In this document: positions 43,702-53,906 of the stretch, one piece after another
How the letters are laid out: every line of letters begins with the position of its first letter
How positions within the stretch are numbered: the first letter of the stretch is position 1
From: Didymella arachidicola
Lineage: Eukaryota > Ascomycota > Dothideomycetes > Pleosporales > Didymellaceae
Reading direction: 5' to 3'
NCBI GenBank assembly: GCA_016630955.3
Contig: CM049991.1
Coordinates: 992,001-1,056,000, forward strand
DNA: 64,000 bases
The notes under the pieces: generated by a model
The model's database searches: none
The model's input: the letters and a program-made list of their open reading frames with translations, nothing else
Told to the model about the DNA's origin: nothing
Program-made: the position numbers and the translations under genes

Positions 43702-45327
43702 CTATAACTGTCTACATTGAGTCCTTGAGTGTCCTTGAACGTGACACTTGCTACACGTTGGTGGTGCGCGCTTACGTCCTGGAGTAGCCTGAGCTTGTTC
43801 TACCTCTGCGACCACCCTTTCTGCCTCTACAGCGAGCTGCTGGCCTTGCTGAGCCTGTAGCGCCCCTCCACGAGCTATATACTGACGCTGCTGATTTCTT
43901 CTATGTTGCTGGCGCTGACTAGCCGTACGAAGCTTCCTATTCTCCTCTGCGAGTATAGTGGCTGAGTTCATAGCAAGCTGGCATCCTTTAACAAGCTGGC
44001 GGATAGCTTGGCTTGTTGGGCTCTGCGACTGGCGACGAAGCAGGTCCTGTACATGTCGAGCCTGCTGCTCAAGCTGCGCTATCGTACGTGGCGTCTCTGC
44101 AGTCCATGCGACGCTATTGTCTGTTGTTGTCGCTGGTAGAGACGGCGTCCGGACGACAGTAAGCGACGATAGGACACGATCTGGACAGGGAGGGATAAGC
44201 CCAGTTGCCTGGAAGCCAGCCTGGATGTTCTGCTGCGTGAATACTGCTGGCCGGATCCGTGTATAGGTCGTGAGGAAGTCTATCTTGTCAACGTGGTAGA
44301 CGCCTTGGCGGGCGAGCTCCTGGATCTCGTGACCGTACGCACGCTTGAGCGGCACGAAGCAGCTCACATCAAGTGGCTGGAGGAGATGAGAGGTATGAGC
44401 TGGCATGCAGAGAGTGATAATCTTGTTCTCTGTACAGAACTGGTCGAACTCAGGCGTAGCGTGGCTGCTATGGCCATCTAGGATAAGAAGCCGGTAGACT
44501 CCATGCGTACGAGGCGCTGTATATCTATTAAAGTGCTTTATCCACTCAACACCAAGCTGATCAGTTGTCCAGCCATTGTTTGATACAGCAAGTACCCAGT
44601 CTATAGGGATGTGGTGGTACCAGCTAGCCTGGTGCTGCTTACCAGACAGGATCACGAACGGTGGAAGACACCAGCCAGACGCGTTGATACACTCAATCGT
44701 CGTGACCCAGTCTCTATTACCTGGCTGTATAACAGTAGCGCGACCTGCTGTATCTGAGCTCGTGACTACTTTAGACGTCGCTGCGACGCCCATCATAAAG
44801 CCAGTCTCATCAAAGTTGTACGTGTCTGCGTCTAGTATCCCATAGGTCTGCCGCGTCTCCTCTACGAGCTTGAACCACGCTGCGATAGCGACAGGATCCT
44901 CGCAGCAAGCGCGCTGACTGTGGAACTTCCTATTCCACTTTGTCTGTAGCTCAGACTGGCTGTTGACAAAGCGCGACACCCAGTTCTTGCCTACAGGTGG
45001 AGGAGGAGGATCTTGGCCGCGGCTAGCGAGTAGAGCGTCTGCCATTCGTCGTACGTCGATAACCTGGGGTGGAAAGCCTCGTCGGTCGAGGTCTAGGATC
45101 CATTGTACAAGAGACTGCTCCTCAGTAGAAGATAGCTTTCGATTGTATGGCGTAGTCTCGTGTTTAGGGCGGATACCTTGAAGCCGCCGTTGAAGAGTCG
45201 TACGAGGGACAGAATATAGCCGCGACGCCAAACGCTGGCTTTGTACTTGCTTTAACTGAAGCGCTTGAGTAGCAAGAAGACATCTACCTTGTCTTTGAGG
45301 CGACAGAGGGCGTTGTGGTTGTGGCAT
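43702..45327 (-). CDS. DDE transposase with C-terminal CCHC zinc knuckle, intact (541 aa)
   Basis: Cut-and-paste transposase of element 3. An N-terminal helix-turn-helix (about residues 28-52, SQRLASRLYSVPRTTLQRRL) is followed by a CENP-B-like region (about 65-125, ending GKNWVSRFVNSQ). The catalytic residues are Asp173 (YNFDETGF), Asp284 (LILDGHSSH) and Asp320 (LLQPLDVSCF). After a Gln-rich helical stretch the C-terminus is CSKCHVQGHSRTQC (residues 525-538), a C-x2-C-x4-H-x4-C zinc knuckle of the kind known from retroviral and retrotransposon Gag proteins. Start is the ATG at 45327. No stop or frameshift, so the element may be active. Confidence 0.93.
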   Translation of the reverse strand: MPQPQRPLSPQRQGRCLLATQALQLKQVQSQRLASRLYSVPRTTLQRRLQGIRPKHETTPYNRKLSSTEEQSLVQWILDLDRRGFPPQVIDVRRMADALLASRGQDPPPPPVGKNWVSRFVNSQSELQTKWNRKFHSQRACCEDPVAIAAWFKLVEETRQTYGILDADTYNFDETGFMMGVAATSKVVTSSDTAGRATVIQPGNRDWVTTIECINASGWCLPPFVILSGKQHQASWYHHIPIDWVLAVSNNGWTTDQLGVEWIKHFNRYTAPRTHGVYRLLILDGHSSHATPEFDQFCTENKIITLCMPAHTSHLLQPLDVSCFVPLKRAYGHEIQELARQGVYHVDKIDFLTTYTRIRPAVFTQQNIQAGFQATGLIPPCPDRVLSSLTVVRTPSLPATTTDNSVAWTAETPRTIAQLEQQARHVQDLLRRQSQSPTSQAIRQLVKGCQLAMNSATILAEENRKLRTASQRQQHRRNQQRQYIARGGALQAQQGQQLAVEAERVVAEVEQAQATPGRKRAPPTCSKCHVQGHSRTQCRQL

Positions 45328-45347
45328 TGTTGCTATCGTGTAGAGCG

Positions 45348-45409
45348 TCGCGTCAGCTGTGGTGGGGTGGCCCGGTTGCTGGTGTGGCCCACTTGGTGGT
45401 GGAACACGT
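45348..45409 (-). repeat. Right terminal inverted repeat of element 3
   Basis: 62 bp identical in reverse complement to 43577-43638; followed by TA at 45410-45411. Confidence 0.94.
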
Positions 45410-45523
45410 TAGCAACCGTGTTTATTTCACATGCACGAGCCCGTGAAGCATCAGCCACTACACCCACATTGGGCATTAACCTATTCCTCTTTCAGCGCCC
45501 CTGGCTCGTTGCAGATAGCTGCT

Positions 45524-47140
45524 ATGATGGATCAACATTATGGGGAAAGCAGCAGTGAAACCTCCCCCTCTTCGAGTCTTAGCAGCGCTAGGCCAACCCG
45601 CCGCAGTCTGTTGCCGCAACCCGGAACGCCGACTTCCACTATCAGGTCGATCGCATTTCCAGGATCCAAGATGGAGCGAATAGATGACAGTGAGCCCAAC
45701 TTGCGTACAGCTGCGTCCCCAAAGCCGGCGACTTCGATTCCCCTGGCCCGTGGCAATTCCATTACTGGCTCAAGATTAGGACTTCGACCACGTTCGATGT
45801 ACCAGACAGGAACGCCCACAGTGAAGGAGACTGTTGAAGCTGACAAACCGACAACATCGCAATCTATGCGGCCGCCCACTTTATTGAGCAAGCCGTCTGT
45901 ATCATCAATAGGAGGGCTTGCGCGAACTCAATCGTTGCGCAGACCGGCTCCTGCGACACAGTCCGGCTCATCTGCACCAGTCAACTCACACTCGCGCACT
46001 CTGTCTACCAGCACTGTCCCGCTTGCCAGGAGCAACACAACAAGACCTAGAACAACCACGGAAAGACCAAAATCAGTCCATATCCCTTCCAGTACTGCCA
46101 CATCAATCACGAGCAGTTCGATACAGCCGGCGACTGCGGTTGCCAGATCGTCAGCACGTCTCGCTGGCTTGAGCCGGACAGCAAGTGTCAAGACAAAAAC
46201 AGATGCATCGAGCAGTGGGTTCCGACCAAGAGCAGGAACGAAAGGTGAGGCTGTTGCTCCTCCGACCTCAAGGGCCGTAGCCTTACCACCAAGACCGAAG
46301 GAACTCGTCAAGGAAGAGCCAAAGAAAGCTTCTGCTAGACCCGCATTCAGCACATTGCAGCAGCACTTCACGCCACGCAAGACAGGCAAAGCACCGACGT
46401 CAATGTTCCTCCATCCCGTACCAGGACCCGCAAGCAACAGTCTACCTGCCGAGTTCGTCAGCTTGCAAATGGATCTCCTGCAGCTACACCTCCTCCACTC
46501 GAACGCCACAGAAGTCAGCAAGCAATGGGAAGCAAGTGCAAAACGCAAACTACGCACCAAATTTGACGAAGTCTCCAGCATGTACCAAGCGATGCTCGCG
46601 CACGAGCGCTCCGGTCAGGAACAGAAAAACCTACAAGCTCTCCTCGAGTGGACTGGTGGCAAAAGATCAGGAAACTTAGTCCAGCATATCCAAGTACTCT
46701 CTGGCCCATTGCACGAGCTCCCATCATTAGTGCAGAAAAGCGGCCGATTCCAGCGCCACGCTGCCGCGTTCGAGCAGTGGGTATCTTGGGTACAAGAGGT
46801 GCGCACAGCCCGACAGGAGCGTACTGAGGGGGGCAAAGGCTCGATCGAGGGGCTGGGAGATGCGTGGAAAGCAGAGAATGCGGCGCTTATGCGCAAGCTG
46901 TCTTCTTTTGCCAGAGACCTGAGCGGGCTGGCACAGCCTGCTGCTGGCTCGAGTATCGCGAGTATTGTCAGCTGTTGTGAGAGTCTCCTTGACGGGCTCC
47001 TGGAGGAGCTGAGACTCATGCAGACTATCGAGCAGGACACCGTGGACAAGGAGAAAGAGTGGGTGGAGTCCAAGTTGCAAGGTATTGCGGCGGACATTGG
47101 CTCTTTCCTTGTGGAGTCTACCCCGGTCTGGCGGATGTAG
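45524..47140 (+). CDS. Conserved fungal Ser/Thr-rich protein with C-terminal helical domain (538 aa)
   Basis: Not a family I can name. Residues 1 to about 300 are low-complexity Ser/Thr/Pro/Arg with many possible phosphorylation sites. The C-terminal 230 residues are helical and conserved-looking, with LPAEFVSLQMDLLQLHLLHS, ASAKRKLRTKFDEV and EQKNLQALLEW, consistent with coiled-coil segments. No membrane segment or enzymatic motif. I start at the ATG pair at 45524/45527 (MMDQHYGESSS). The frame is open upstream to an ATG at 45431, but TTCCTCTTTCAG at about 45484-45495 looks like a splice acceptor, so that part may be a 5' UTR intron. A transposon ends 114 bp before the start and probably splits its promoter or leader. 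A cytoskeletal or spindle-associated scaffold is possible but unproven. Confidence 0.8.
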   Translation: MMDQHYGESSSETSPSSSLSSARPTRRSLLPQPGTPTSTIRSIAFPGSKMERIDDSEPNLRTAASPKPATSIPLARGNSITGSRLGLRPRSMYQTGTPTVKETVEADKPTTSQSMRPPTLLSKPSVSSIGGLARTQSLRRPAPATQSGSSAPVNSHSRTLSTSTVPLARSNTTRPRTTTERPKSVHIPSSTATSITSSSIQPATAVARSSARLAGLSRTASVKTKTDASSSGFRPRAGTKGEAVAPPTSRAVALPPRPKELVKEEPKKASARPAFSTLQQHFTPRKTGKAPTSMFLHPVPGPASNSLPAEFVSLQMDLLQLHLLHSNATEVSKQWEASAKRKLRTKFDEVSSMYQAMLAHERSGQEQKNLQALLEWTGGKRSGNLVQHIQVLSGPLHELPSLVQKSGRFQRHAAAFEQWVSWVQEVRTARQERTEGGKGSIEGLGDAWKAENAALMRKLSSFARDLSGLAQPAAGSSIASIVSCCESLLDGLLEELRLMQTIEQDTVDKEKEWVESKLQGIAADIGSFLVESTPVWRM

Positions 47141-47827
47141 GGGGGATGCTTCTTGTATAGTCGCAACCTATCAAACATATAGTACTCAATTACCATACCA
47201 ATTCATTTTACCCCTTCTCCATGATAGGGGTAATCGTCGTGCGCGCACTTGTGCTACCACACAGTGTGCTCTCATGGAGTTCCCATGTACAACTAATAGT
47301 TATGGTTATTCTGCTAGTTCCCTCGTACAGCCCAATGGAGATAATTCTTCTTCTCCCACCGACGTCTCTTTATGCCAAAAATATCGGCTTCTCATGGTAT
47401 GTATGCCATGCCAATCACCAGTGATGTCATGAACAAGATCTCGGGGCATGTGGTCTGAAGCTTGGACTGGTTCCAAGCCTCTGGAAAACGCCCCAATGTC
47501 TCGTAACAAATACGTGCGAGGCAGAGAGATGCGGGCTTGACTCTCGCGCAACCAGCTCTTTTGCGCCCCCGTCAAGCTAAATCCCTCTTACCTTCTTGAG
47601 ACCCTATGATCAGGAAGGTAATGCGTTTCTGGCAGGCAGTAGGGTCACTTGGCCTTCCCTTATGCCGTCAAATGACATCGGTTAACTGGGACAATTACAA
47701 GCTGGGGCGGATCAGCAAAGACTAGAGGCAGTGGCAATTCACAGATGCTCATTGGAGACCGGTATGAACGTGGGTATATTACTGTTGAATTCTACATCTA
47801 TGCCGCACAATAATACCAACACTGCAG
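47141..47827. other. Convergent spacer, nothing recognised
   Basis: About 690 bp between converging genes, A/T-rich near 47170-47400; no gene or repeat supported. Confidence 0.35.
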
Positions 47828-49706
47828 TTAGGTGTTCATGATTTCACTTGCAAACTTGCTTCTCGCTCTGATCTTCGGGCCGTAGAAGACAAGAATCCAC
47901 GGCACGATCGTGAGGAGTGTAGCAAGGCCGCCAAGCAAGCTGCTCGCTGGGCCGAAACCAAGGTTATTGTACATCTGCGTCGTGACAAGAGGGAAGACGC
48001 CACCTTCAACCTTGCGTTAGCAGTATCCACGAACAGGAGTCGTTGGTGTCAGACATACCGAGCATGTTTCTGCAGAAAGACTGGGCTGCGAGTGCAGAAC
48101 TGGCGTAACGGTGGTACGTATCGGCGAGATAGTTGAACACACAAAGATAAATGGTGAAGATACCGATCGTGGCGATGGAAACGGCGATTGCGGGTACAAC
48201 CCAGTGTATGCTGCTCCCGCTCGTCCAGCCGAACATGAAAAGGCCGATGGGCAGGCATGCGCTCTCTACACACGCAAAATAGAGTCGGTCTTCAGGTGTA
48301 TTCTTGAACTTGCCGTTCCTGCGGGCGTATCTATCTTGGTAGATCGAGAGTGCGCTGGCAACAAGTGCACCCACGCACATTGCTGCGAAGACAGCGTTGG
48401 ATTGTTGCAGTGAGAAACCGTGGTTTCGTTGGAAAACGAGAGGTATAGCGGCGAGTGTCAAGTACAGCACAGCCCAGGAGAAGGCTACCCAGAGTGAGAA
48501 CCAGAAGACGACAGGCTCAGTAAAGAGGAGATGGAAAGGGCGGTACAGGGAGACGCTGATCATGGTCTTCAGTGAGGCGCGCTCTTCGTCAGATTTGACT
48601 TTCCAGCGAATTCTTTGTGAGAACATCGCCTCAGACTTGACGGGATCGGGCATATTAAATCCATAGTAGCCGGCTGCCTCGCGCTCATCGTACCACTTGT
48701 TCAATGCCTCAGCTTTCCTCGAAAGCAGGACGGAACCTCGTGTCTCTTTGAAGATGACGCAAATGAATGCGACCATCACTGCACCCATGATTGTCTGGAT
48801 GTAAAATATCCACCTCCATGCCAAGTTCTGAGCAACAAAGCCTGATATTAAGGGCCCCCATCCTGTTCCGAACAGTGCGGCGCCTGAGAAGAGAGCCATC
48901 GGGGTGTTGCGGTTATCGGCGTGATAGATGTCAGATACCACGCCTCCTACCATTGTCGAGAACGTGGAACCTCCTACGCCAACCAGGAAGCGGACGACGA
49001 GCATGCCTGCATAAGAGTGCGTGAAGCCGGTGCATAGCTGACATATGACGAACAGGATCCCCGAAGCAATGAACACTGGACGACGACCGTTGATCTCAGA
49101 GAAAGGAGCCAGAACCATGGGTGCTACACCGAAACCTGTCCACATGTCAGAAACATGATCCCCGCTTGGTGTCCGGAGCTTCCCGGGTCACAAACCTGTA
49201 GTAAAGGTTGTGATGCCAACTAGGACAGCGACGTTGCTAACATCCCATTCAGCTGACATTTGCGCAACACCAGGAGTGTACGATCCAGCCGAGTAGGCTG
49301 TTAAGGCTGTGATGGCACACGCGACCCATATTGTAAAGTCCTTCCTCTTCGATGTCCAGTCGAAAGGGTTCGTGTACTTGATGAGGTCTGGTGGTTCTGG
49401 AGGTGTTCCGTGTTCGCTACCCGTTGTCGGCCGTAGGCTTGTCGGATGCGGTAGTTCCGTCTCGAAGGTTAGGTATCTCCAGACAATTTCTACATTGCTA
49501 GAGTCGACAGGCATATCGTTGTCCGTCATATCCTCCTCTTGCTCATCGTACTTCTCTTTTTCCGAGTCTTTCCTATCGTTGAAAGCGGGGGTTGAACTTC
49601 GCTGGGAGTAGTTCATGGGAAACGTCGTTATTCCCGGGCTGTGCAAGGCTGTCTCGACTCCTAACTCTGAGTTCTTGTGCAGGTCAAACTCTGTGCTGGT
49701 TGCCAT
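47828..49706 (-). CDS. MFS transporter, DHA1-type multidrug/polyamine proton antiporter (587 aa, two introns)
   Basis: Exon 1 (49196-49706) has a long acidic cytosolic N-terminus (MATSTEFDLHKNSELG onward, about 150 residues) and the first helix (FTIWVACAITALTAYSAGSY). Intron 1 (49136-49195, 60 nt) joins to FGVAPMVLAPFSEINGRRPVF, where NGRRPVF is MFS motif A in the loop between helices 2 and 3. Exon 2 (48059-49135) carries most of the 12 helices, including VRFLVGVGGSTFSTMVGGVV and the family block KNTPEDRLYFACVESACLPI. Intron 2 (48004-48058, GTATGT donor, CTGCTAAC branch) joins to GVFPLVTTQMYNNLGFGPAS and the last helix; the stop is at 47828. The long N-terminus and NTPEDRL block fit the yeast Tpo/Flr1-like DHA1 group; the substrate is unknown. 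Plasma membrane is expected. Confidence 0.92.
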
Positions 49707-51598
49707 GTTATCATCCACACGCCCGAGACCTCCTCTTCTCACACGTCCAGTCGAGATTTGGAGAGATTGGTGACGATGACTTGTTGCAAAACGTAGAGAC
49801 GATGATGGTATCACAATCTAGAGCTTCACAGCCTGTAACCGAAAGAACCCAGTGTGGGAAATCTGGTCATCCGTAGGCCGATTAGACCAAGCGAGCGAAT
49901 GAAGGATAAGCTTCGACCGGGTTTACTGCTGGTTCCAACTCAGTCCGGGGCGCTGGGCCTTGAGCACGACAGTCATCGGGAATAATATTGGCTGAGGTTG
50001 TTTGCCAGTGGGTTGAGTGGAGAGTAGATGAAAGCCCTTTACGTCGAATATCGAATCAGAGCCTTTCTGACTATGACTCTACCGCATATTTATCGTTGAA
50101 AGAGCGGTGGACTCAGCTTGCGTGCGCGAGGCAGGCGACCACAGGCGTTCCTGGAGATCACTCGGGCCTCGGACCAGAGTCGAAGCTCCCCGAACGCAGT
50201 GGGGAACTGCAGGGGTGCCATTGTTATCATCCCGCACTATTCCCGCAGCTATGTACAGAATCCAGCGTTGGTGATATAAGGAGGGATGACGGGCGCAGAC
50301 AACGAGTCTCAAACTCTTAAGAGGAAGTGTCGAACTTTCGAGTTGGGAAGGGACGCTTTCAGATGCGGAGTAAGGCACAACCCCTCTATGTCAGCCCACA
50401 TGCGTCGTTGATACTCAACCAACTTCTTGCTCAGAGCGGCCGGAAACTTCTTCTCGTGTATCTTTATCAAATTGATGAGCTCGTAGTATCTCGCTACTGC
50501 GAACTTTTAGTAGGCATGAGAACCAGTCACTTCGCGAATGTATTGTGACGATCGGCGTTTACTGACTGCGGATGCTGCCGCACTACCGAAGGCTGCATGC
50601 ATGCAAACACTCTCGCTTCTTGCAGGCGGACAACTTAGTCACGCCTAAATCCGGTATGCCCATTCAAAAAACGATAGACTTCAGCGCTAGTATATACGGT
50701 CGAACTGCGCGATACTTCCATACATCCATTCTCCGTATCGCACAAGGGCTCTCATATCTGGGCTTCAGCGTGTGTATGCACCTATCAGCTCCACACAGCT
50801 GGGATCCCTTTGACATATCTCTGGGGGGACTCCTGGGCATGCTAGGCTGTTATACATGAGACAGCTGTACCTATCATTGCTGGTCAAACTAAGCCATGCG
50901 TGTACCTTCACTGTTCTGGGCGAATTGCCAGCCTATGTAGAGAAACGCGGCGACAAGATACCTCCCGAGCTCGAGCATCATCTGTGGGTAAGGCAGCTGT
51001 CTTACTCTTGTATCAGCCTCGGCTTCGTGAGCGCCCTTGCCACGGCCCAACGCTTGATTGTGTCGCTGGTCAGTAGCGATATCGTTGCTGTTTACCGTGA
51101 GCACAAGCAGGCTGCTGGAGGGTGCGAAAGCTGAAAACACCATGATGGCTTCAGATGGCGCAAGTCGTGTCTGCCGCTCCAACGTGTCCATACCATCTCT
51201 ACTCTGGGTACTGAGGGGCAAACAACATTGGCACTCCGATACCGCCCCAGATATGGACCGCGGGATTGGTCTGAGCACAATCGACGTGGGATGTATGATG
51301 GCAGAAATCTTTTGAATGGCTACCACGTGAGTATTGCGCAATGCCCGCTAGCTGCGTTCGGTCCTCGAGCTTCGCTGAAGACGGTCTTAGAAAAGCGTAA
51401 GAGCGCGTCGCTGCCCCTCCTATTCTTGCTCTCTGTTTTCATCGCAACAATTGCATTTCAGATACCCGTCTTAACGACAAAACCGCATTACACGTAAAGT
51501 CTCCTCCCTTGCTGCGCGCTCGTTCGGAGCTCGAACGTTACCCCGCGCTACCCCGCCATCCTCTGTGAATACATCTGACCAGCTGGATAGAACACAAA
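49707..51598. other. 1.9 kb divergent intergenic region
   Basis: Lies between the MFS gene (minus) and the peroxiredoxin gene (plus). Frames at 50572-51134 (plus) and 50889-51341 (minus) overlap and show no domain. It should contain both promoters; no specific sites recognised. Confidence 0.4.
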
Positions 51599-52276
51599 AT
51601 GTCTACTGAGACTCTCCGTCTGGGCAGCACCGCACCCAACTTCAAGGCCGAGACCACCCAGGGTCCCATCGACTTCCACGAGTTCATCGGCGACAACTGG
51701 GTCATCCTCTTCTCCCACCCCGAAGACTACACACCCGTCTGCACCACCGAGCTTGGTGCTTTCGCCAAGCTCGAGCCTGAGTTCACCAAGCGCGGCGCAA
51801 AGCTCATTGGTCTCTCTGCCAACACCATCGACAGCCATGAGGGCTGGATCAGGGACATCGATGAGATCTCCGGCTCGCAGCTGAAGTTCCCCATCATTGG
51901 CGACAAGGAGCGCAAGGTCGCTCTTGCCTACGACATGATTGACCACCAGGATGCGACCAACGTCGACTCCAAGGGCGTTGCGTTTACCATCCGCTCCGTC
52001 TTCATCATCGACCCCAGGAAGACCATCCGTCTCATCCTCTCTTACCCCGCCTCCACCGGCCGTAACACCGCCGAGGTTCTTCGTGTCCTCGATAGCCTGC
52101 AGACCGGCGACAAGCACAGGATCACCACCCCTATCAACTGGGTTCCCGGTGACGACGTCATTGTCCACCCCGGTGTCAAGAACGAGGAGGCTAAGACTCT
52201 CTTCCCTGACTTCAGAATCGTCAAGCCCTACCTCCGTTTCACTCCTCTCCCCAAGGAGAAGACCACCGCCGCATAA
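51599..52276 (+). CDS. PRX1: 1-Cys peroxiredoxin, Prx6/Prx1 type (225 aa)
   Basis: Thiol peroxidase that reduces hydrogen peroxide and organic hydroperoxides. The active site is HPEDYTPVCTTELG with peroxidatic Cys48; it is the only cysteine in the protein, so there is no internal resolving thiol and reduction must involve glutathione or another partner, as known for 1-Cys peroxiredoxins. The C-terminal peroxiredoxin extension typical of the Prx6 class is present (TPINWVPGDDVIVHPGV, LRFTPLPKEK). There is no mitochondrial presequence before the domain, unlike yeast Prx1, so a cytosolic location is likely. Single exon with ATG at 51599 in AAAATG context. Strong codon bias (C-ending codons) suggests high expression. 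Confidence 0.95.
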   Translation: MSTETLRLGSTAPNFKAETTQGPIDFHEFIGDNWVILFSHPEDYTPVCTTELGAFAKLEPEFTKRGAKLIGLSANTIDSHEGWIRDIDEISGSQLKFPIIGDKERKVALAYDMIDHQDATNVDSKGVAFTIRSVFIIDPRKTIRLILSYPASTGRNTAEVLRVLDSLQTGDKHRITTPINWVPGDDVIVHPGVKNEEAKTLFPDFRIVKPYLRFTPLPKEKTTAA

Positions 52277-53906
52277 ACGCCTGAATCGGTTGTAGGACAC
52301 GTGGGAGCTGCATGAAGCACTCGGAGTAGGTGCGGCGAACAAGCGTCGGGCATCGCAGATGGTGCGCTGACAATCTTGGGCTGTGATTTAAAGTGCTGGC
52401 CAAATCAGCTAGACCTCATGCTTTTTGCTTGATGCGGAACGTCTTTGGGCATCCGATTCGGTAGATGTTTGTATACTCGACCTACTTCGTAGGGCTGAAA
52501 TGCTCAGCATAATGAAAGATTGATGACCCCTGCTTGTTTCAATGCATGTTTGCTGGAGACCCATGTCGAGTTTCTTCGGGGAGGGCTCGCAGAAGTGGCA
52601 TTGACGCGCAGGATTTGACATTTTGTTGTAAACTGTTCCAGGGTCGCCGCTATCCGCAATTTCTTCGCAAGCTGTGACAGATGCAATGCACTGATAGGCT
52701 TTCAACCCACTCCATTAGCTCTTGATTCGCTGCAAAGCCACGCAAGTACCTGCAGAGCGGGCAATAGTCAACAGAGGTTCGAAGCAGGTACCAGGGCAGA
52801 TTGGATAGCGCAGCCTGCAATCACGTCGTTGACTCGTGCGGCGGTCAGCGCACGCCAAGGACACAAGCCTGATTCAGCACAAGTCGAAACACTACTGGAG
52901 AAATCCAAACATATCTTGGTGATGTTTCTTGCTGTGACAAACCAATAGCGACCCAAGTGCGCCATCGAACATCGCTCTCGCATCCGAGCATATTCAGTTG
53001 CTGGGCTTCTACTGGCTACCTGCAAGCGGGCGAGCTGATCTTAGCGCAGGCCAGACCACGCGACGGCGCACATTCACGGGGGCTAATTGTTGACCCGCAT
53101 TGAAGCTGCTCCGCTTACTGCCATATCGCTCACCCGTTGCCGTTATACCTCTGGTACCTTGAGCGACACGCCTCGTCAATATCCCAGCCTCCTGTGTTCA
53201 GCTGGAACTTGGTGCAAGGAGGGACAGCCCGAAAGGACAACAGCTCACGCCGAGGGTCCTTGCTGCATCTGGACTGGTTCCAACAGCCTCTTCGCTCACC
53301 TCACCCTCGCTGCCCTGGTGTGCTGCATCCACAGCGCCAGTACGCAACACGTCCTCATTTCTGCCCACGTCGACCGTTCGGCTGTCGCTTCTTCCCCGCC
53401 CGCTACTGCTGCCGGGCAAGGTTCTTTGAGGTAAGGCCCACGATCTTATTCACAACCCCTCCGTCTTCTCTCCACACCTTCCCTTCTTCTATTGACTCTC
53501 CCGCACGTGCTTTCCTTGTGTCGGAGAGGGTTTCCTGAACTTGGTCTTTCAGCTGGGGTATTTATTGTTCGAACCATTTGGAACAGCGACAATCGATTTT
53601 GCCCTCCACCAGCCTCTGTGACACCTCAGGGCGCTTGGTGCTGCAAGCTGTATCCTTGGTAAACCACCGATCAGTTGCACAACATACGTGTGTCATTTCC
53701 GAATTTGCGAGCATGGCTTTGAAGCCCGCTGCGTATCGCTTCGTCAGTGGTCAACCACCTTGCCGCAAGAGCTGCAAAAGAGATATGCTGCAGCTGGGAG
53801 CGTCTGAGGTACTTGAAAACCAGGGCTCTCTCCTCTTTCTGTGTTTCTCTGCATCCTCTATGCCACCCTTCGATCTTTGGTTACTCCTGCAGACCCGACA
53901 CTGACC
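52277..53906. promoter_or_regulatory. 1.6 kb region upstream of the Kelch-BTB gene
   Basis: No gene supported. From about 53100 the plus strand is pyrimidine-rich and probably is a long leader, as often precedes fungal regulatory genes; a CTGCAG acceptor-like site lies close to the start codon. Confidence 0.4.

Larger units (their letters stand above)
43577..45409 (-). mobile_element. Pogo/Fot1-like DNA transposon, element 3 (1833 bp, complete)
   Basis: Bounded by 62-bp identical terminal inverted repeats (similarity continues to about 78 bp) that begin ACGTGTTCCACCACCAAG, flanked by TA at 43575-43576 and 45410-45411. It carries one intact transposase on the minus strand. Neither the ends nor the protein resemble elements 1 and 2 closely, so it is a separate family. 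It lies between the 6-phosphogluconolactonase gene and the start of the next gene, with its right end 114 bp from that gene's probable ATG. Perfect repeats and an intact frame argue for a recent insertion. Confidence 0.94.

Noticed and set aside
51548..52342. 264-codon antisense frame opposite the peroxiredoxin gene
   Set aside because: Same explanation: Gly/Val/Asp-rich mirror of a highly biased gene.
53560..53580. tRNA-like B-box sequence TGTTCGAACC in a non-coding stretch
   Set aside because: No matching A box or cloverleaf stems could be placed around it.
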